A stretch of DNA of 64,000 nucleotides from Xanthostigma xanthostigma. Taxonomy: Eukaryota > Arthropoda > Insecta > Raphidioptera > Raphidiidae. The notes under the pieces were generated by a model. It had not been told where the DNA came from and did not search any database. It was given only the letters and a program-made list of their open reading frames with translations. Position numbers and translations under genes: made by a program. Every line of letters starts with the position of its first letter. Within the stretch, counting starts at the first letter, position 1. The stretch is from assembly GCA_963575645.1 (NCBI GenBank), contig OY754468.1, positions 13,516,001 to 13,580,000 on the forward strand, given 5' to 3'. Positions 20,128-30,892 of this stretch are shown in pieces.

Positions 20128-22578
20128 AACTTAGTCCACCATCTTTAGAAGTCCGCCATATTGGATTTAGAGTGACGTCACTTTATTTTTCGAGTTATTC
20201 TCAGCAAGCCCTTTCATTTGATACCCATATTGTAGGAAAGCATAATAAAATTAGTCCGCCATCTTTAGAAGTCCGCCATATTGGATTTAGAGTGACGTCA
20301 CTTTATTTTTCGAGTTATTCTCAGCAAGCCCTTTCATTTGATACCCATATTGTAGGAAAGCATAATAAAATAAGTCCGCCATCTTTAGAAGTCCGCCATA
20401 TTGGATTTAAAGTGACGTTACTTTATTTTTCGAGTTATTCTCAGCAAGCCCTTTCATTTGATACCCATATTGTAGGAAAGCATAATAAAATTAGTCCGCC
20501 ATCTTTAGAAGTCCGCCATATTGGATTTAGAGTGACGTCACTTTATGTTTCGAGTCATTCTCAGTAAGCCCTTTCATTTGATACCCATATTGTAGGAAAG
20601 CATAATAAAATTAGTGCGCCATCTTTAGAAGTCCGCCATATTGGATTTATAGTGACGTAACTTTATTTTTCGAGTTATTCTCAGCAAGCCCTTTCATTTG
20701 ATACCCATATTGTAGGAAAGCATGATAAAATTAGTCCGCCATCTTTAGAAGTCCGCCATATTTGATTTAGAGTGACGTCACATTATTTTTCAAGTTATTT
20801 TCAGCAAGCCCTTTCATTTGATACCCATATTGTAGGAAAGCATAAAAAACTTAGTCCGCCATCTTTAAAAGTCTGCCATATTGGTTTTAGACTGACGTCA
20901 CTTTATTTTTCGAGTTAATCTTAGCAAGCCCTTTCATTTGATACCCATATTGTAGGAAAGCATAATAACATTAGTCCGCCATCTTTAGAAGTCCGCCATA
21001 TTGGATTTAGAGTGACGTAACTTTATTTTTCGAGTTATTCTCAGCAAGCCCTTTCATTTGATACCCATATTGTTGGAAAGCATAATAAAATTACTCCGCC
21101 ATCTTTAGAAGTTCGCCATAATGGATTTAGAGTGACGTCACTTTATGATTCGAGTTATTCTCAGCAAGCCCTTTCATTTGATACCCATATTGTAGGAAAG
21201 CATAATAACATTAGTCCGCCATCTTTAGAAGTCCGCCATATTGGATTTAGAGTGACGTCACTTTATTTTTCGAGTTATTCTCAGCAAGCTCTTTCATTTG
21301 ATACCCATATTGTAGGAAAGCATAATAAAATTAGTCCGCCATCTTTAGAAGTCCGCCATATTGGATTTAGAGTGACGTCACTTCATTTTTCGAGTTATTC
21401 TCAGCAAGCCCTTTCATTTGATACCCATATTGTTGGAAAGCATAATAAAATTAGTCAGCCATCTTTAGAAGTCCGCCATATTGGATTTAGAGTGACGTCA
21501 CTTTATGTTTCGAGTTATTCTCAGTAAGCCCTTTCATTTGATACCCATATTGTAGGAAAGCATAATAAAATTAGTCCGCCATCTTTAGAAGTCCGCCATA
21601 TTGGATTTATAGTGACGTAATTATTTTTCGAGTTATTTTCAGCAAGCCCTTTCATTTGATACCCATATTGTAGGAAAGCATAATAAAATTAGTCCGCCAT
21701 CTTTAGAAGTCCGCCATATTTGATTTAGAGTGACGTCACTTTATTTTTCAAGTTATTTTCAGCAAGCCCTTTCATTTGATACCCATATTGTAGGAAAGCA
21801 TAAAAAACTTAGTCCGCCATCTTTAAAAGTCCGCCATATTGGTTTTTGACTGACGTCACTTTATTTTTCGAGTTAATCTCAGCAAGCCCTTTCATTTGAT
21901 ACCCATATTGTAGGAAAGCATAATAAAATTAGTCCGCCATCTTTAGAAGTCCGCCATATTGGATTTAGAGTGACGTAACTTTATTTTTCGAGTTATTCTC
22001 AGCAAGCCCTTTCATTTGATACCCATATGGTTGGAAAGCATAATAAAATTAGTCCGCCATCTTTAGAAGTTCGCCATATTGGATTTAGAGTGTCGTCACT
22101 TTATGATTCGAGTTATTCTCAGCAAGCCCTTTCATTTGATACCCATATTGTAGGAAAGCATAATAACATTAGTCCGCCATCTTTAGAAGTCCGCCATATT
22201 GGATTTAGAGTGACGTCACTTTATTTTTCGAGTTATTCTCAGCAAGCTCTTTCATTTGATACCCATATTGTAGGAAAGCATAATAAAATTAGTCCGCCAT
22301 CTTTAGAAGTCCGCCATATTGGATTTAGAGTGACGTCACTTCATTTTTCGAGTTATTCTCAGCAAGCCCTTTCATTTGATACCCATATTGTTGGAAAGCA
22401 TAATAAAATTAGTCCGCCATCTTTAGAAGTCCGCCATATTGGATTTAGAGTGACGTCACTTTATTTTTCGAGTTATTCTCAGCAAGCCCTTTCATTTGAT
22501 ACCCATATTGTAGGAAAGCATAATAAAATTAGTCCGCCATCTTTAGAAGTCCGCCATATTGGATTTAGAGTGACGTCA
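20128..22578 (+). repeat. Main 120-bp satellite array, about 20 units
   Basis: Unit of exactly 120 bp in most copies: AGTCCGCCATCTTTAGAAGT, CCGCCATATTGGATTTAGAG, TGACGTCACTTTATTTTTCG, AGTTATTCTCAGCAAGCCC, TTTCATTTGATACCCATATTG, TAGGAAAGCATAATAAAATT. Because 120 is divisible by 3, long repetitive open frames of 40-residue periods occur; these are incidental. Diagnostic variants recur 960 bases apart, indicating an eight-unit higher-order repeat. Confidence 0.97.
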
Positions 22579-23460
22579 CCGATTTTCCCCAAAAAAATTA
22601 CAAAAATTTCTAGTAAAAATAGATAGAGTAAAAACCGTCTTAAAAACTATATTATTATTATATAAAACAGCATTATAAGAGATATATTCTTTTACGCATG
22701 CGCCGATGTTCCCCAAAAACAATAGGCCAATTCATATTTGCATATCAAACATCCTCCCAAAATTTGGTTTCAATCCGCTCATCCTTGGTGTCGGAATGAT
22801 AAGAAATGTCAAAAGTGACGTTTGCTTCTGTCAAAGTATTAAGTTCTAATAATTAGTTATTCAAATTGTTAACTTAGAAGGCGTTGCATTTCAGAAATAT
22901 TCGAAACGGCATCCGTTTTTGAACAAATGCTATCTTTTAATTTCATTATTGTCATAAATAAAATTATCGACCAATTTTATTTTAAGACTGAACATACGCA
23001 ATACTTATATTACCATGTTATGCCGTGCAACAGAGAGAGATAACCGAAAGATGTTTGCTATCGGTTATATCAGATTGAATTTATTTCTATATAAATGTGT
23101 ATAAAAAAACTGATTGGGCGAATTCTATTGTACGAAATTTATGTAAAATTTTCTCCTCTTTCGTTTAAGACAGGTTTCGAACCGATCTGATTTAAATTGA
23201 GCGAGTTATAAGCGAAAAACTTCGTTTTTTCTAAATTGCTCCCCTCTGGAGCAAAAATTCAAAAATCGGGCGACGTTAGGATCTAAGTTACCCGGAGACA
23301 AATCGAACAAAAAAAAGTTTTTTAAAATCGGTTAAGTCGTTTGGGCTGTACGCTGGATACAAAATTCGGGATCACAGATTCACAGATTCACAGATTCACA
23401 GATTCACAGACAAAGCGAGTACATATAGGCGCTTTAGCTTACGCTATTCGCGCCTAAAAA
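22579..23460 (+). mobile_element. Right module of E120-A
   Basis: Continues the GCGCATGCGCCGAT units, then CCAAAATTTGGTTTCAATCC (shared with family B), GTCAAAAGTGACGTTTGC, TCTCCTCTTTCGTTTAAGAC, a four-fold ACAGATTC repeat and the folding terminus. Alignable with 59630-60543. Confidence 0.75.
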
Positions 23461-23887
23461 TTAAAAATCTATTTTTTAATGCAGTGTACGGGATTAATAA
23501 TTAAAAAACTATTTTTAATGCAGTGGTCGGGATTAATTTTTTTTTAAATTTTTTAATCCGACTGCTAATTCAATTACTTTTTTAATGAATTATTTGCAAC
23601 CCTGCTTACCATATAGGCAAACTTGTCGTGGAATATAAAAACACAGAATGTTAACATTATATGGGATATATATTTTTGAACTCCTAAAGAATATGTACTC
23701 ACTAAATTATTTTGATCGAAGTATAGATAAATATTACAATACAAGAGAAAACAACTATACCATACCACATAGAACAACGTTCTACGAAAAAATGTCGAAT
23801 TATACCGGCTTAAAAATATTTGAGAAATTGCTTAAAAATTAAAAAAAATCCTATAAAGTTTAATAAAGAGCTAAAAGAATATTTAAT
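23461..23887. other. No gene recognised
   Basis: AT-rich flank with two TTTTTAATGCAGTG..CGGGATTAA repeats at 23480-23540. Short frames in this stretch have no domain. Confidence 0.45.
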
Positions 23888-23889
23888 AT

Positions 23890-24560
23890 ACAGGGTGTCC
23901 CATAAGTCGACGTCCAAACGAAGAGAGGTGATGGAGGAGGTCATTTCCTATCAAAATAACCATAAATGTGGCTATCCAATTGTTTACGGTTCGAAAGTAA
24001 TTTCAATTTTTGTATTTTTCTCTGAAATCGTGTAGTGCTTATACTAAAAAATTAATTTAAAAAAATCTATTGTTTAGTTGATTTTTTTTAATAGGATCCT
24101 GAAGGGTCTGCCTTTCCAAAAAAAAATAATTTTCATGAGCTCTGTTATCATCTGTGAAATAAAAAAACTGGTTTTGTAAACACTTTTCGGTGGCAAGAAA
24201 AATACATTTGATTTTAAATTCACGTTGACAGAAAAAAAGAGTTATAAAAAAAATTGGCCAATTATCAGAAAAACTTGTCCATTTAATAGAGATTCTATTG
24301 CGGTATAATACAACCCGTTATTCAGGAGAGTTTTTTTATATCAATTTTTTTACATGCAAGTCGTGTTTGTTAAAAAATACATTTTCGAAAATTTCAAAAT
24401 CTAAGTTGGCTGGTCTAACACAAATGAACCAAATTTTATTTAAAGTTACAACAAATCTTCGAAATTTCTACCACGTGCCCTAATACTTTGAACGATATGA
24501 ATAACTTCGAATCCGATGTGTTCAGGAAGATGTCAAATAGTCCAATATATTTTTTTCTAC
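23890..24560 (-). mobile_element. Mariner/IS630-type transposon remnant
   Basis: Starts with TA-CAGGGTGTCCCATAAGTC at 23890, a classical Tc1/mariner-type terminus. The interior is decayed, but a transposase C-terminus is recognisable on the minus strand (24446-24530). The far terminus was not found. Confidence 0.6.
24446..24530 (-). pseudogene. Mariner-type transposase C-terminus
   Basis: The minus strand encodes a short open stretch ending IVQSIRARGRNFEDLL and a stop codon. This resembles the conserved C-terminus of insect Tc1/mariner-family transposases (R-A-x-G-x-x-F-E-x-L-L). Upstream, toward higher coordinates, the frame is broken by several stops and shifts. It belongs to a different subfamily from the remnant at 10166-10470, whose end reads NGSLFDHL. 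Confidence 0.55.
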
Positions 24561-24768
24561 TAATTAAACACATGAAATTTTTTATGTTCGTTGTCTTAAC
24601 TTTTCCAAGAACTAACCGACTTATATGATTTCAATTCCGATGTGTTCGTGATGTTACCTATATCCCAACAAAAATATAAGTGTGAAAAAAACAGATCGAA
24701 CTTTGCGTCTAGAAAGAAGAGCTCTGCCGTAATAAAAGTTTAGATATAAATGGGTGCCCAAGCTTTCA

Positions 24769-24822
24769 AAATGTCTGACACCTCGTATATGTTCGACATA
24801 TTCGAGGTGTCAGACATTTTAA
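24769..24822. repeat. Perfect short hairpin
   Basis: AAAATGTCTGACACCTCG and its exact reverse complement CGAGGTGTCAGACATTTT with an 18-base spacer that is itself partly self-complementary. Confidence 0.85.
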
Positions 24823-25636
24823 ATGGTTCATGTTATTTGTCAGAGAACATTGAAGTTTTTAAGCTATCCAATTAAAAAAACAAATATTATTTATAAATTT
24901 TTATATGTCGTCAAAATGACATGTTTCGGAAAATTTAGAGAGAAAACGCCCCAAAATCAAAAAAAGTCATAGAGGAAATAGGTGTCAGACTAGGCCTAAT
25001 GAAGCCATATACAAAGTTTGGGGAGAGTATGTGTCAGTAAAATTTTTGCCGACGAGCACTCTGACTATACGTACTTCAGACCTCAATTTTAAGGTAGAAA
25101 GCCTCATATTTACGCATTGATGGGATTATACACGCACTGGTGCGGGAAGTACGTACGTTTGAGCGGCATTAAAGAAAAAATAATCTATCAACTGTTTAGT
25201 TGTCATTTCCATAGCAACTCTGTTACATTTTAGCTAATACTCGCATTCGTGTTTTACGTATAACCTCAAGGCTGCTTGCTTGTAATTTATCTGTGTTTTT
25301 ATGTAATTAATATAATTAATTAATTAATTAATGTGCTGAATAAGCGTACTAACGACCGAGGTATAAAGGAAAATAGTATACACCACACTGGCAGAAAGTA
25401 TGAGAGCCTTGAACTGCCCGTCACAGTGCAAGAATATCAATTGTTTTGCCCTTGTGGTGTAATATACTATTCGGTTTCATGAGTGCGTGGATAGTTTTCT
25501 GAAATCTGATCGACATTGTCAGAGAAAATCTTGTAACTGTTATTGACATCCAGTTATTTTTAATTTATAGTAACAGTTATAATAGAGACCCTATGCTGCC
25601 AATACCGCACTGCTATGTACACTGTATATTATAATT
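24823..25636. other. No gene recognised
   Basis: Unassigned AT-rich sequence with a short (TAAT)n stretch near 25310-25330. No supportable coding region. Confidence 0.45.
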
Positions 25637-25937
25637 CCATTAAAAACATAAATGTGAAAAAGGACGCCAAGTTCAATTTTAAGAATATTATTTTCATATC
25701 ATTCTCAATACAAAAAGAATTCAGATCTACAAAGGTGCGAAGTTATCACTTGGCAAGTTTTCGTGTTTTATTTTATGATTTATACGTAAACTTCATGTTT
25801 ATATGTGTAAAAACTTGGCACACTTTTTAGATCTCAATTCTTTTTGTATTGATGTGTGACTCAATTTTTCACAGTATGAAAATAATATTCTTAATATTGA
25901 ACTTGGCTCCCTCTTTCTCATTTATGTTTTTGATGGG
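25637..25937. mobile_element. MITE family C, copy 1 (long TIRs)
   Basis: Ends are complementary: CCATTAAAAACATAAATGTG on the left and CATTTATGTTTTTGATGGG on the right. Complementarity continues through CAATACAAAAAGAATT to about 110 bases per arm. The second copy is at 32401-32637. Confidence 0.8.
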
Positions 25938-26326
25938 ATATCATTGCTGTTTGTAAAGAAATTATTATTATTTATCATTCAAAAGCGATTTGTAAAATTA
26001 ATGTTTTTTTTCTCTATAGTTTTTCATTTTCAAATTTGATCTATATGTCAGTGAGTCAGTGAATCAGTCAGTTAGTGATAAAAATGCCGATATTTAGATG
26101 TTCATTATCTCAATAACCGTTTGAGCTGTATTTATGAAATTTGGAGTGCTATAGTTATTCCACAGGGTTTTAATAAATGAACCAAATTTCATGTGTTTAT
26201 GTTAAATAGATTTTGAGTTATTAAGGAGTCAAAAGTGGCTCCAAATGGTTCGTGTAATATAACACATGGCTGTTGCTTCCTTTTTCTTTGTCGAACTTGG
26301 CTTGACACGCTGCCACGTGTCTAGAT
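25938..26326 (+). mobile_element. Dispersed repeat R5
   Basis: Matches the reverse complement of 31487-31735 plus 32285-32400. Landmarks: ACCGTTTGAGCTGTATTTATG, ATGAACCAAATTTCATGTG and GACACGCTGCCACGTGTCTAGA. The MITE C copy sits at the same position in both, so the two travelled together or the MITE is part of R5. Confidence 0.7.
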
Positions 26327-26440
26327 GGGCGAAACTGTTACTTTTAGCTGTTATGATATTATAACTGTTATAATAATAATAAATTCCTCTCCCTCCTAAC
26401 AGTTATAATATCATAACAGCTAAAAGTAACAGTTTCGCCC
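26327..26440. mobile_element. 114-bp near-perfect hairpin element
   Basis: The left arm beginning GGGCGAAACTGTTACTTTT is matched exactly by the right arm ending AAAAGTAACAGTTTCGCCC; arms are about 43 bases with a ~28-base loop. This is a snap-back element or a small MITE. Confidence 0.85.
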
Positions 26441-26961
26441 ATTATAATATACAGTGTACATAGCTGTACGATATTGGCAGCATTCAGCGCACCTCGGGGT
26501 GGACTTCGAAACGCGGACGTCTCGCTTTATGAATATTTTATCTTTTATCTCAGTAACGCTGCCAGGTCGATACACCTCCAAGCTAGTTTTGTAGACTGAA
26601 ATTATAAAATATACATACAGCATGTTACACCAACTACCGAACTGTATTAACATTTTGGTATTGATTTTCTACGTACTCCACGCTGCTTTAAGTTAAAGCG
26701 TCTGTGTTGCCTAGGCAACTTACTAGTTGCAACGCATACACACAAGCTATCAGTCTGAACAGAGCGACATTTCGTGCTTCGCTCTTTTTATAGTTCGTTG
26801 TGCGATGTACATTGGTTTGTGCGACACACGGTATATATTATTATATTATTTGCATACTACCTACACAGTCTCGACTGTGCATACATATTACGTATACTTA
26901 TTTTGGTAAACCTCCTAAATTCAAAATAGCTCATGTAGAATTTGCTAATTTTTGAATCGCT
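26441..26961. other. No gene recognised
   Basis: Unassigned sequence with only short open frames and no domain. Confidence 0.4.
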
Positions 26962-27179
26962 TCTCACCTCTGCAGCGTCATAGCGTCCTGCTCTAGAACG
27001 TCGATGTAAAAGTGCAACGTTTCGTTACACACTCAAATCCAATTCACACAATTGTCGTAAAGAAAAGTAAAATTTCTTTACGCACTATTGTGTGAATTGG
27101 AATTGAACGTGTAACGAATCGTTGCAATTTCACTTGGATCTAAAGCAGGACGCTATGAAAGCATTGCTGTAGAGGTGAG
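26962..27179. mobile_element. Foldback element with ~95-bp arms
   Basis: CTCACCTCTGCAG...ATAGCGTCCTGCT on the left pairs with AGCAGGACGCTAT...CTGTAGAGGTGAG on the right. Complementarity runs through CAATTCACACAAT and GTAAAGAAA into a short loop. Confidence 0.85.
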
Positions 27180-27296
27180 ATGTGATTTGTGTGTATGATA
27201 GATAGTTTATTCATCATAGCGTCAAAACATAGTTTGAATATGACAAAGCAACATACAAAATGTGTGTATTAACAATCGACGCGACTAATGTTTAGC

Positions 27297-27655
27297 TGCA
27301 GAAAGCATTGTCAGGAAATTTGATTTAACAATAACCTTAGATTGTGAAAAGCACGGAAGCACTGTAGAGTTTTAAATTGATTCTGCTCGAAAAGTAATAA
27401 CCAATCAAAACGTTATTTTTCTTAAACTGTGTATACATGTATTTGGCATCTTTTTTTGTAGTTTCCACTTTGAAACCTTTTTCTAAACATTTAGATCAAA
27501 ATTTTGATTGAAAAACGATCTTTTCTATGTAGAACAATCATTTGTTTTTTTCTGAGTACAATCCAATGTTCTACATGCTTCCTCTTATATGACATTAGAT
27601 TGCGTTTGATGTATGGAAATTGTAGTTATTTGTCAAATGCAACATCAACACTGTC
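27297..27655. mobile_element. TIR element family D, short copy
   Basis: The left end TGCAGAAAGCATTGTC and ATTTGATTTAACAAT and the right part GACATTAGATTGCGT...TATTTGTCAAATG correspond to the two ends of the longer copy at 39359-40307. The interior differs and is shorter. Confidence 0.6.
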
Positions 27656-28674
27656 TATATTTTATTTTATTTTATTTGTAAACCTGTCTGTTAGACAATG
27701 AATGTCCAATAACAAGCCTGCTCTCAATAATACAATAATCCCTATATTATTAAACGAGCTAATCTTGTATCGACCTATGTACCTAACGATTTGGATGAAA
27801 TTTACTGAAAAGGGATTTTGTGGGGCAAAAAATCGTTTTAGCTAGGTCTCATCTCTCGAAAAAATCGTTTTCTTACAAATTTTATCATTATAAAAATCAA
27901 TTTTTTGACGTATGAAAATACTTAAATATTGTAAGTAGGTTTTGGAATTTTATACAAACAATGAGCATATCAGTATTTTATTTAACTTTCCGAGCAAAGC
28001 TCGGTCACCCAGGTACTTATACATTTATGCGAGAATGACAATTCTAAAGTGTCTATATCACTCTGATCTGCAGATAAGCCACCATTTTGAAATAAATGGC
28101 GTCAAAATTAGACTTCCGAAGACATTTTTTCTATTATAATGAAACCAATTAAATATATGTATAATCATTTATAAAATGCTTTCAGCACGTTAACGTTTTT
28201 TATAACCGCTGCTTTAATATAAATTAATTTTTTGTGAAATATCTTACCTTAATTATCACTATACTAGCTTCAAAATTTTCAAAAGAGAAAAAAAGCGCAA
28301 GAGTTAAGACAAAGATGCCATATTTAGCCGAAACAATGAAAGGGAGAGTAGTGGAAATACGCATGTAGGTACTTTTAAAAATTAACGTAAATAATAAAAT
28401 TTGTAACATAAGCAATAAACGTGAACAAAAAAAAGAAAGATAATAAAAATAAATATCAAATTTTAATTTATAAATGTATATGCTTTTCGCTATAATGTTT
28501 ACTTTTTCTTTATAACACAAATTCTAAAATTCATAAACTGTTGTATATTTCCTTTCAAAGTGTGTGTTCTGCTTAGAGACAATAAACGACCACTTTTGTT
28601 ACCGTTCTATCACTGCGCGCGCACCAAATCTACCTTGAAAAGACGTCTCATGTAAAGCGAGCACATAATAGTAA
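27656..28674. other. No gene recognised
   Basis: AT-rich, unassigned. 27950-28140 contains AACTTTCCGAGCAAAGCTCGGTCACC, similar in kind to SINE/RTE-type tails. The 98-codon minus-strand frame at 28224-28520 is hydrophobic by composition and has no recognisable family. Confidence 0.4.
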
Positions 28675-29352
28675 TAAAAAAATTGGTTGTCTGTAATGTC
28701 GGTTTACGGACGATAGTTTTACGTGATAACGTATTCCGTAATACATAACCTAAACCTCCCAAAATTTGGTTTCAATCCGCTTATCCTTGGTGTCGGAATG
28801 ATCAGAAATGTCAAAAGTGACGTTTGCAACTGTCAAAGTATTATGTTCTAATAATAATTAGTTATTCCAATACTTAACTTAGAAGGCGTTGCATTTCACA
28901 AAATACTAATGTCAAAAAATTGAATTAAACATTAGAAATGCAGCCGTTTTCATGTTAAGACAAGACATACGTTATCTTCTAATTTTCATGTACGGCAAAC
29001 AAAGACGACCGACCGCGTCGCGCCATGCATTAGACAACATTGCATTTATACAGCTATTTTTCTATATAAATTTGTATAAAAAAACTGTTTAGGCAAATTC
29101 TGTTATACGAAATCTATGTAAAATGTTCTCCTCTTTCGTTTAAGACTGGTTTCAAACCGATCTGATTTAAATTGAGCGAGAAATTAGCAAAAAGCACGCA
29201 CAGGGTCAGGCGGAACGTTACGCGTTACGCGTTACGAACGTTAGGAACGTTAGGATTTAGGAACGTTACACTTTTTCGTGCATGCAGCCGGTGTTTTATC
29301 AATTTATAAGATTGGTGATTCATCAATTTATAAGACGTTATCACGTCAAAAA
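28675..29352 (+). mobile_element. Rearranged E120 fragment without the satellite
   Basis: 28680-28737 matches the block before the satellite in E120-A (GTCGGTTTACGGACGATAGT); 28757-29190 matches the right module (AATTTGGTTTCAATCCGC, AAGTGACGTTTGCAACTGTC, CTCCTCTTTCGTTTAAGAC). At 29195-29352 the left block resumes (CAGGGTCAGGCGGAACGTTA, ATAAGACGTTATCACGTCAA). The order left-right-left with no 120-bp units points to template switching or circle-type rearrangement. Confidence 0.75.
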
Positions 29353-30126
29353 AACTAGCGCTAGAAAACTAGTAGTGAAATCTAGCAAGGAACCTAGCGC
29401 CAAATCCAGTTTCGTGTGCAGCGGACTTAATGTACGTACTAAGAAGTTTCATCTCAGAATTCTGCTTGATTTGCATTTTTTTTGAGTTGAAATCTTTATT
29501 CAGTCAGCTAACAAAAAGAATCACATTGATCACATTTTTGTGTGTGGTTAAACGAAACGAATGGTGTCATAACTCGTCGCATATCTGATTTCACTAAAAA
29601 GCTGACATAATCCTTTTTGGCCTATGACCAATATGATAGCCATGTTCATGAGTCTGGCACTAAAAAGACGATTGTTTATTTTAGTTTCAGACATGGTGAA
29701 TTTTCTCATGCATAAGTTTTTCAATGAAATGTTTTGTTGATACTTCTACATAAGCTTCTAACGAGGCTCAAAAGTCTAAACTGTTTATATTGATGAAAAG
29801 GAAAAGTTTTAGAATACATCTGGCGAATAAACTGGGTACGATGAATAAAATGATTGATGGTTTGAATGGAAACAACTTTAGTTTTATCTTTTATTTTTAA
29901 TACCTACAGCGAAGTTTTTAGTACATTTAAATTGAACCTTATATTTAAAAGACTAAGATTAATATACGGATATCAAATATATTTTACAGATAAATGGAAA
30001 TAACTGGTACCGGTTCACCGTACTGACAGTGCCGGATTAGCCACGTAGCAAAAGTAGCAATAGGTCATATGCATGTATTTTTAAAATTATTTTAATAGAT
30101 TATTATGTGTTCAACCATAATACAGG
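29353..30126. other. No gene recognised
   Basis: Unassigned. 30060-30126 is homologous in reverse complement to about 46130-46210 and forms the left flank of the family B insertion that follows. Confidence 0.45.
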
Positions 30127-30768
30127 AAAAAATTCCAGCCAATTGGCCGACGGGACCATTCCAACTTCAAAAATGTTGACATTTGATTATAATAAAGAAA
30201 ATAAAATTTCTGATATCGTGTGAGGTAACGCGGGAAATAGCTAGTATTCAATATTATATATTAGTTGCCATGGTTACCTACATAATATGTTCCCATGTAA
30301 AAATTAATCAAAGCATGTCAAACTAGTTTATTTCTGACAGATCCATAAAACAAAGGAGCGGCTGATTTTTTTTTATTTTCAAAATATTTCCAAAACTATA
30401 AAAAAATTTTTTAACAAAACTTACTTGAAAAAATAAATAGAATAATAAGCCGTTATGAAAAGTATACCATTATTATATAAAAAAATACCGTTACAGCATA
30501 TATCTCTTCTGCGCATGCGTCGATTGTCCCCAAAATCGATAGAACTCTTCATATTTGCATACCAAACATCCTCCCAAAATTTGGTTTCAATCCGCTCATC
30601 GGTTTGACATGTATCGTGTTCACAGACTAACAGACGCATAGAGTTTTTCCAAAAATATATTTTTTGGATTCGGGGGACCTCAAAACGGAAAGATATTGTA
30701 AAATTTTTGAAAAGTGAATTTTGACCTAAACTATTACCATTCCCCACTTGTGGGTTGGAATGGTAAAA
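30127..30768 (+). mobile_element. Family B TIR element, copy 4, with a paralogous empty site
   Basis: Complete copy from AATTCCAGCCAATTGGCCG to GGGTTGGAATGGTAAAA, with a GCGCATGCGT variant of the internal palindrome. Flanks ACCATAATACAG / TTGATAA are contiguous across a poly-A run in the reverse-complement paralogue at about 46100-46140, which lacks the element. Confidence 0.85.
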
Positions 30769-30892
30769 TTGATAAACATTTAATTATTATCATAAGAAAA
30801 AAAGTTTACATTCAAAACTAGACAGTTTAACGGCCATGTTGGTAGGCCATGTGGAGGATATACAATGCATGTCAACCTTGATGTCAAATTTT

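Larger units (their letters stand above)
19175..23460 (+). mobile_element. E120-A: non-autonomous element carrying a 120-bp satellite
   Basis: About 4.3 kb, bounded by sequence shared with a second copy at 57151-60543. Left: ACCAGTGGGAGTATATGCCC and AAGGCGCGAAATTTTAC. Right: AGGCGCTTTAGCTTACG and TTCGCGCCTAAAAA. The right end can fold through AGGCGC/GCGCCT just before CTAA, and AGGCGCGAA near the left end appears inverted at the right end. Order inside: leader, ~120-bp GCGCATGCGC units (19470-19960), unique block with GGCGGAACGTTACACTTTTTC, main 120-bp array, more GCGCATGCGC units, then a tail with (ACAGATTC)n. No transposase or replicase is encoded. Class is unknown. Confidence 0.75.

Noticed and set aside
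20128-22578. CRISPR array
   Set aside because: The array is continuous tandem repeat without unique spacers, and the DNA is clearly insect, not prokaryotic.
20079-22626. Long open frames of 40-residue repeats (ISPPSLEVRHIGF...) across the satellite
   Set aside because: The unit is 120 bp, a multiple of three, so an open frame repeats automatically. Stops and shifts appear wherever a unit mutates, and there is no independent coding signal.
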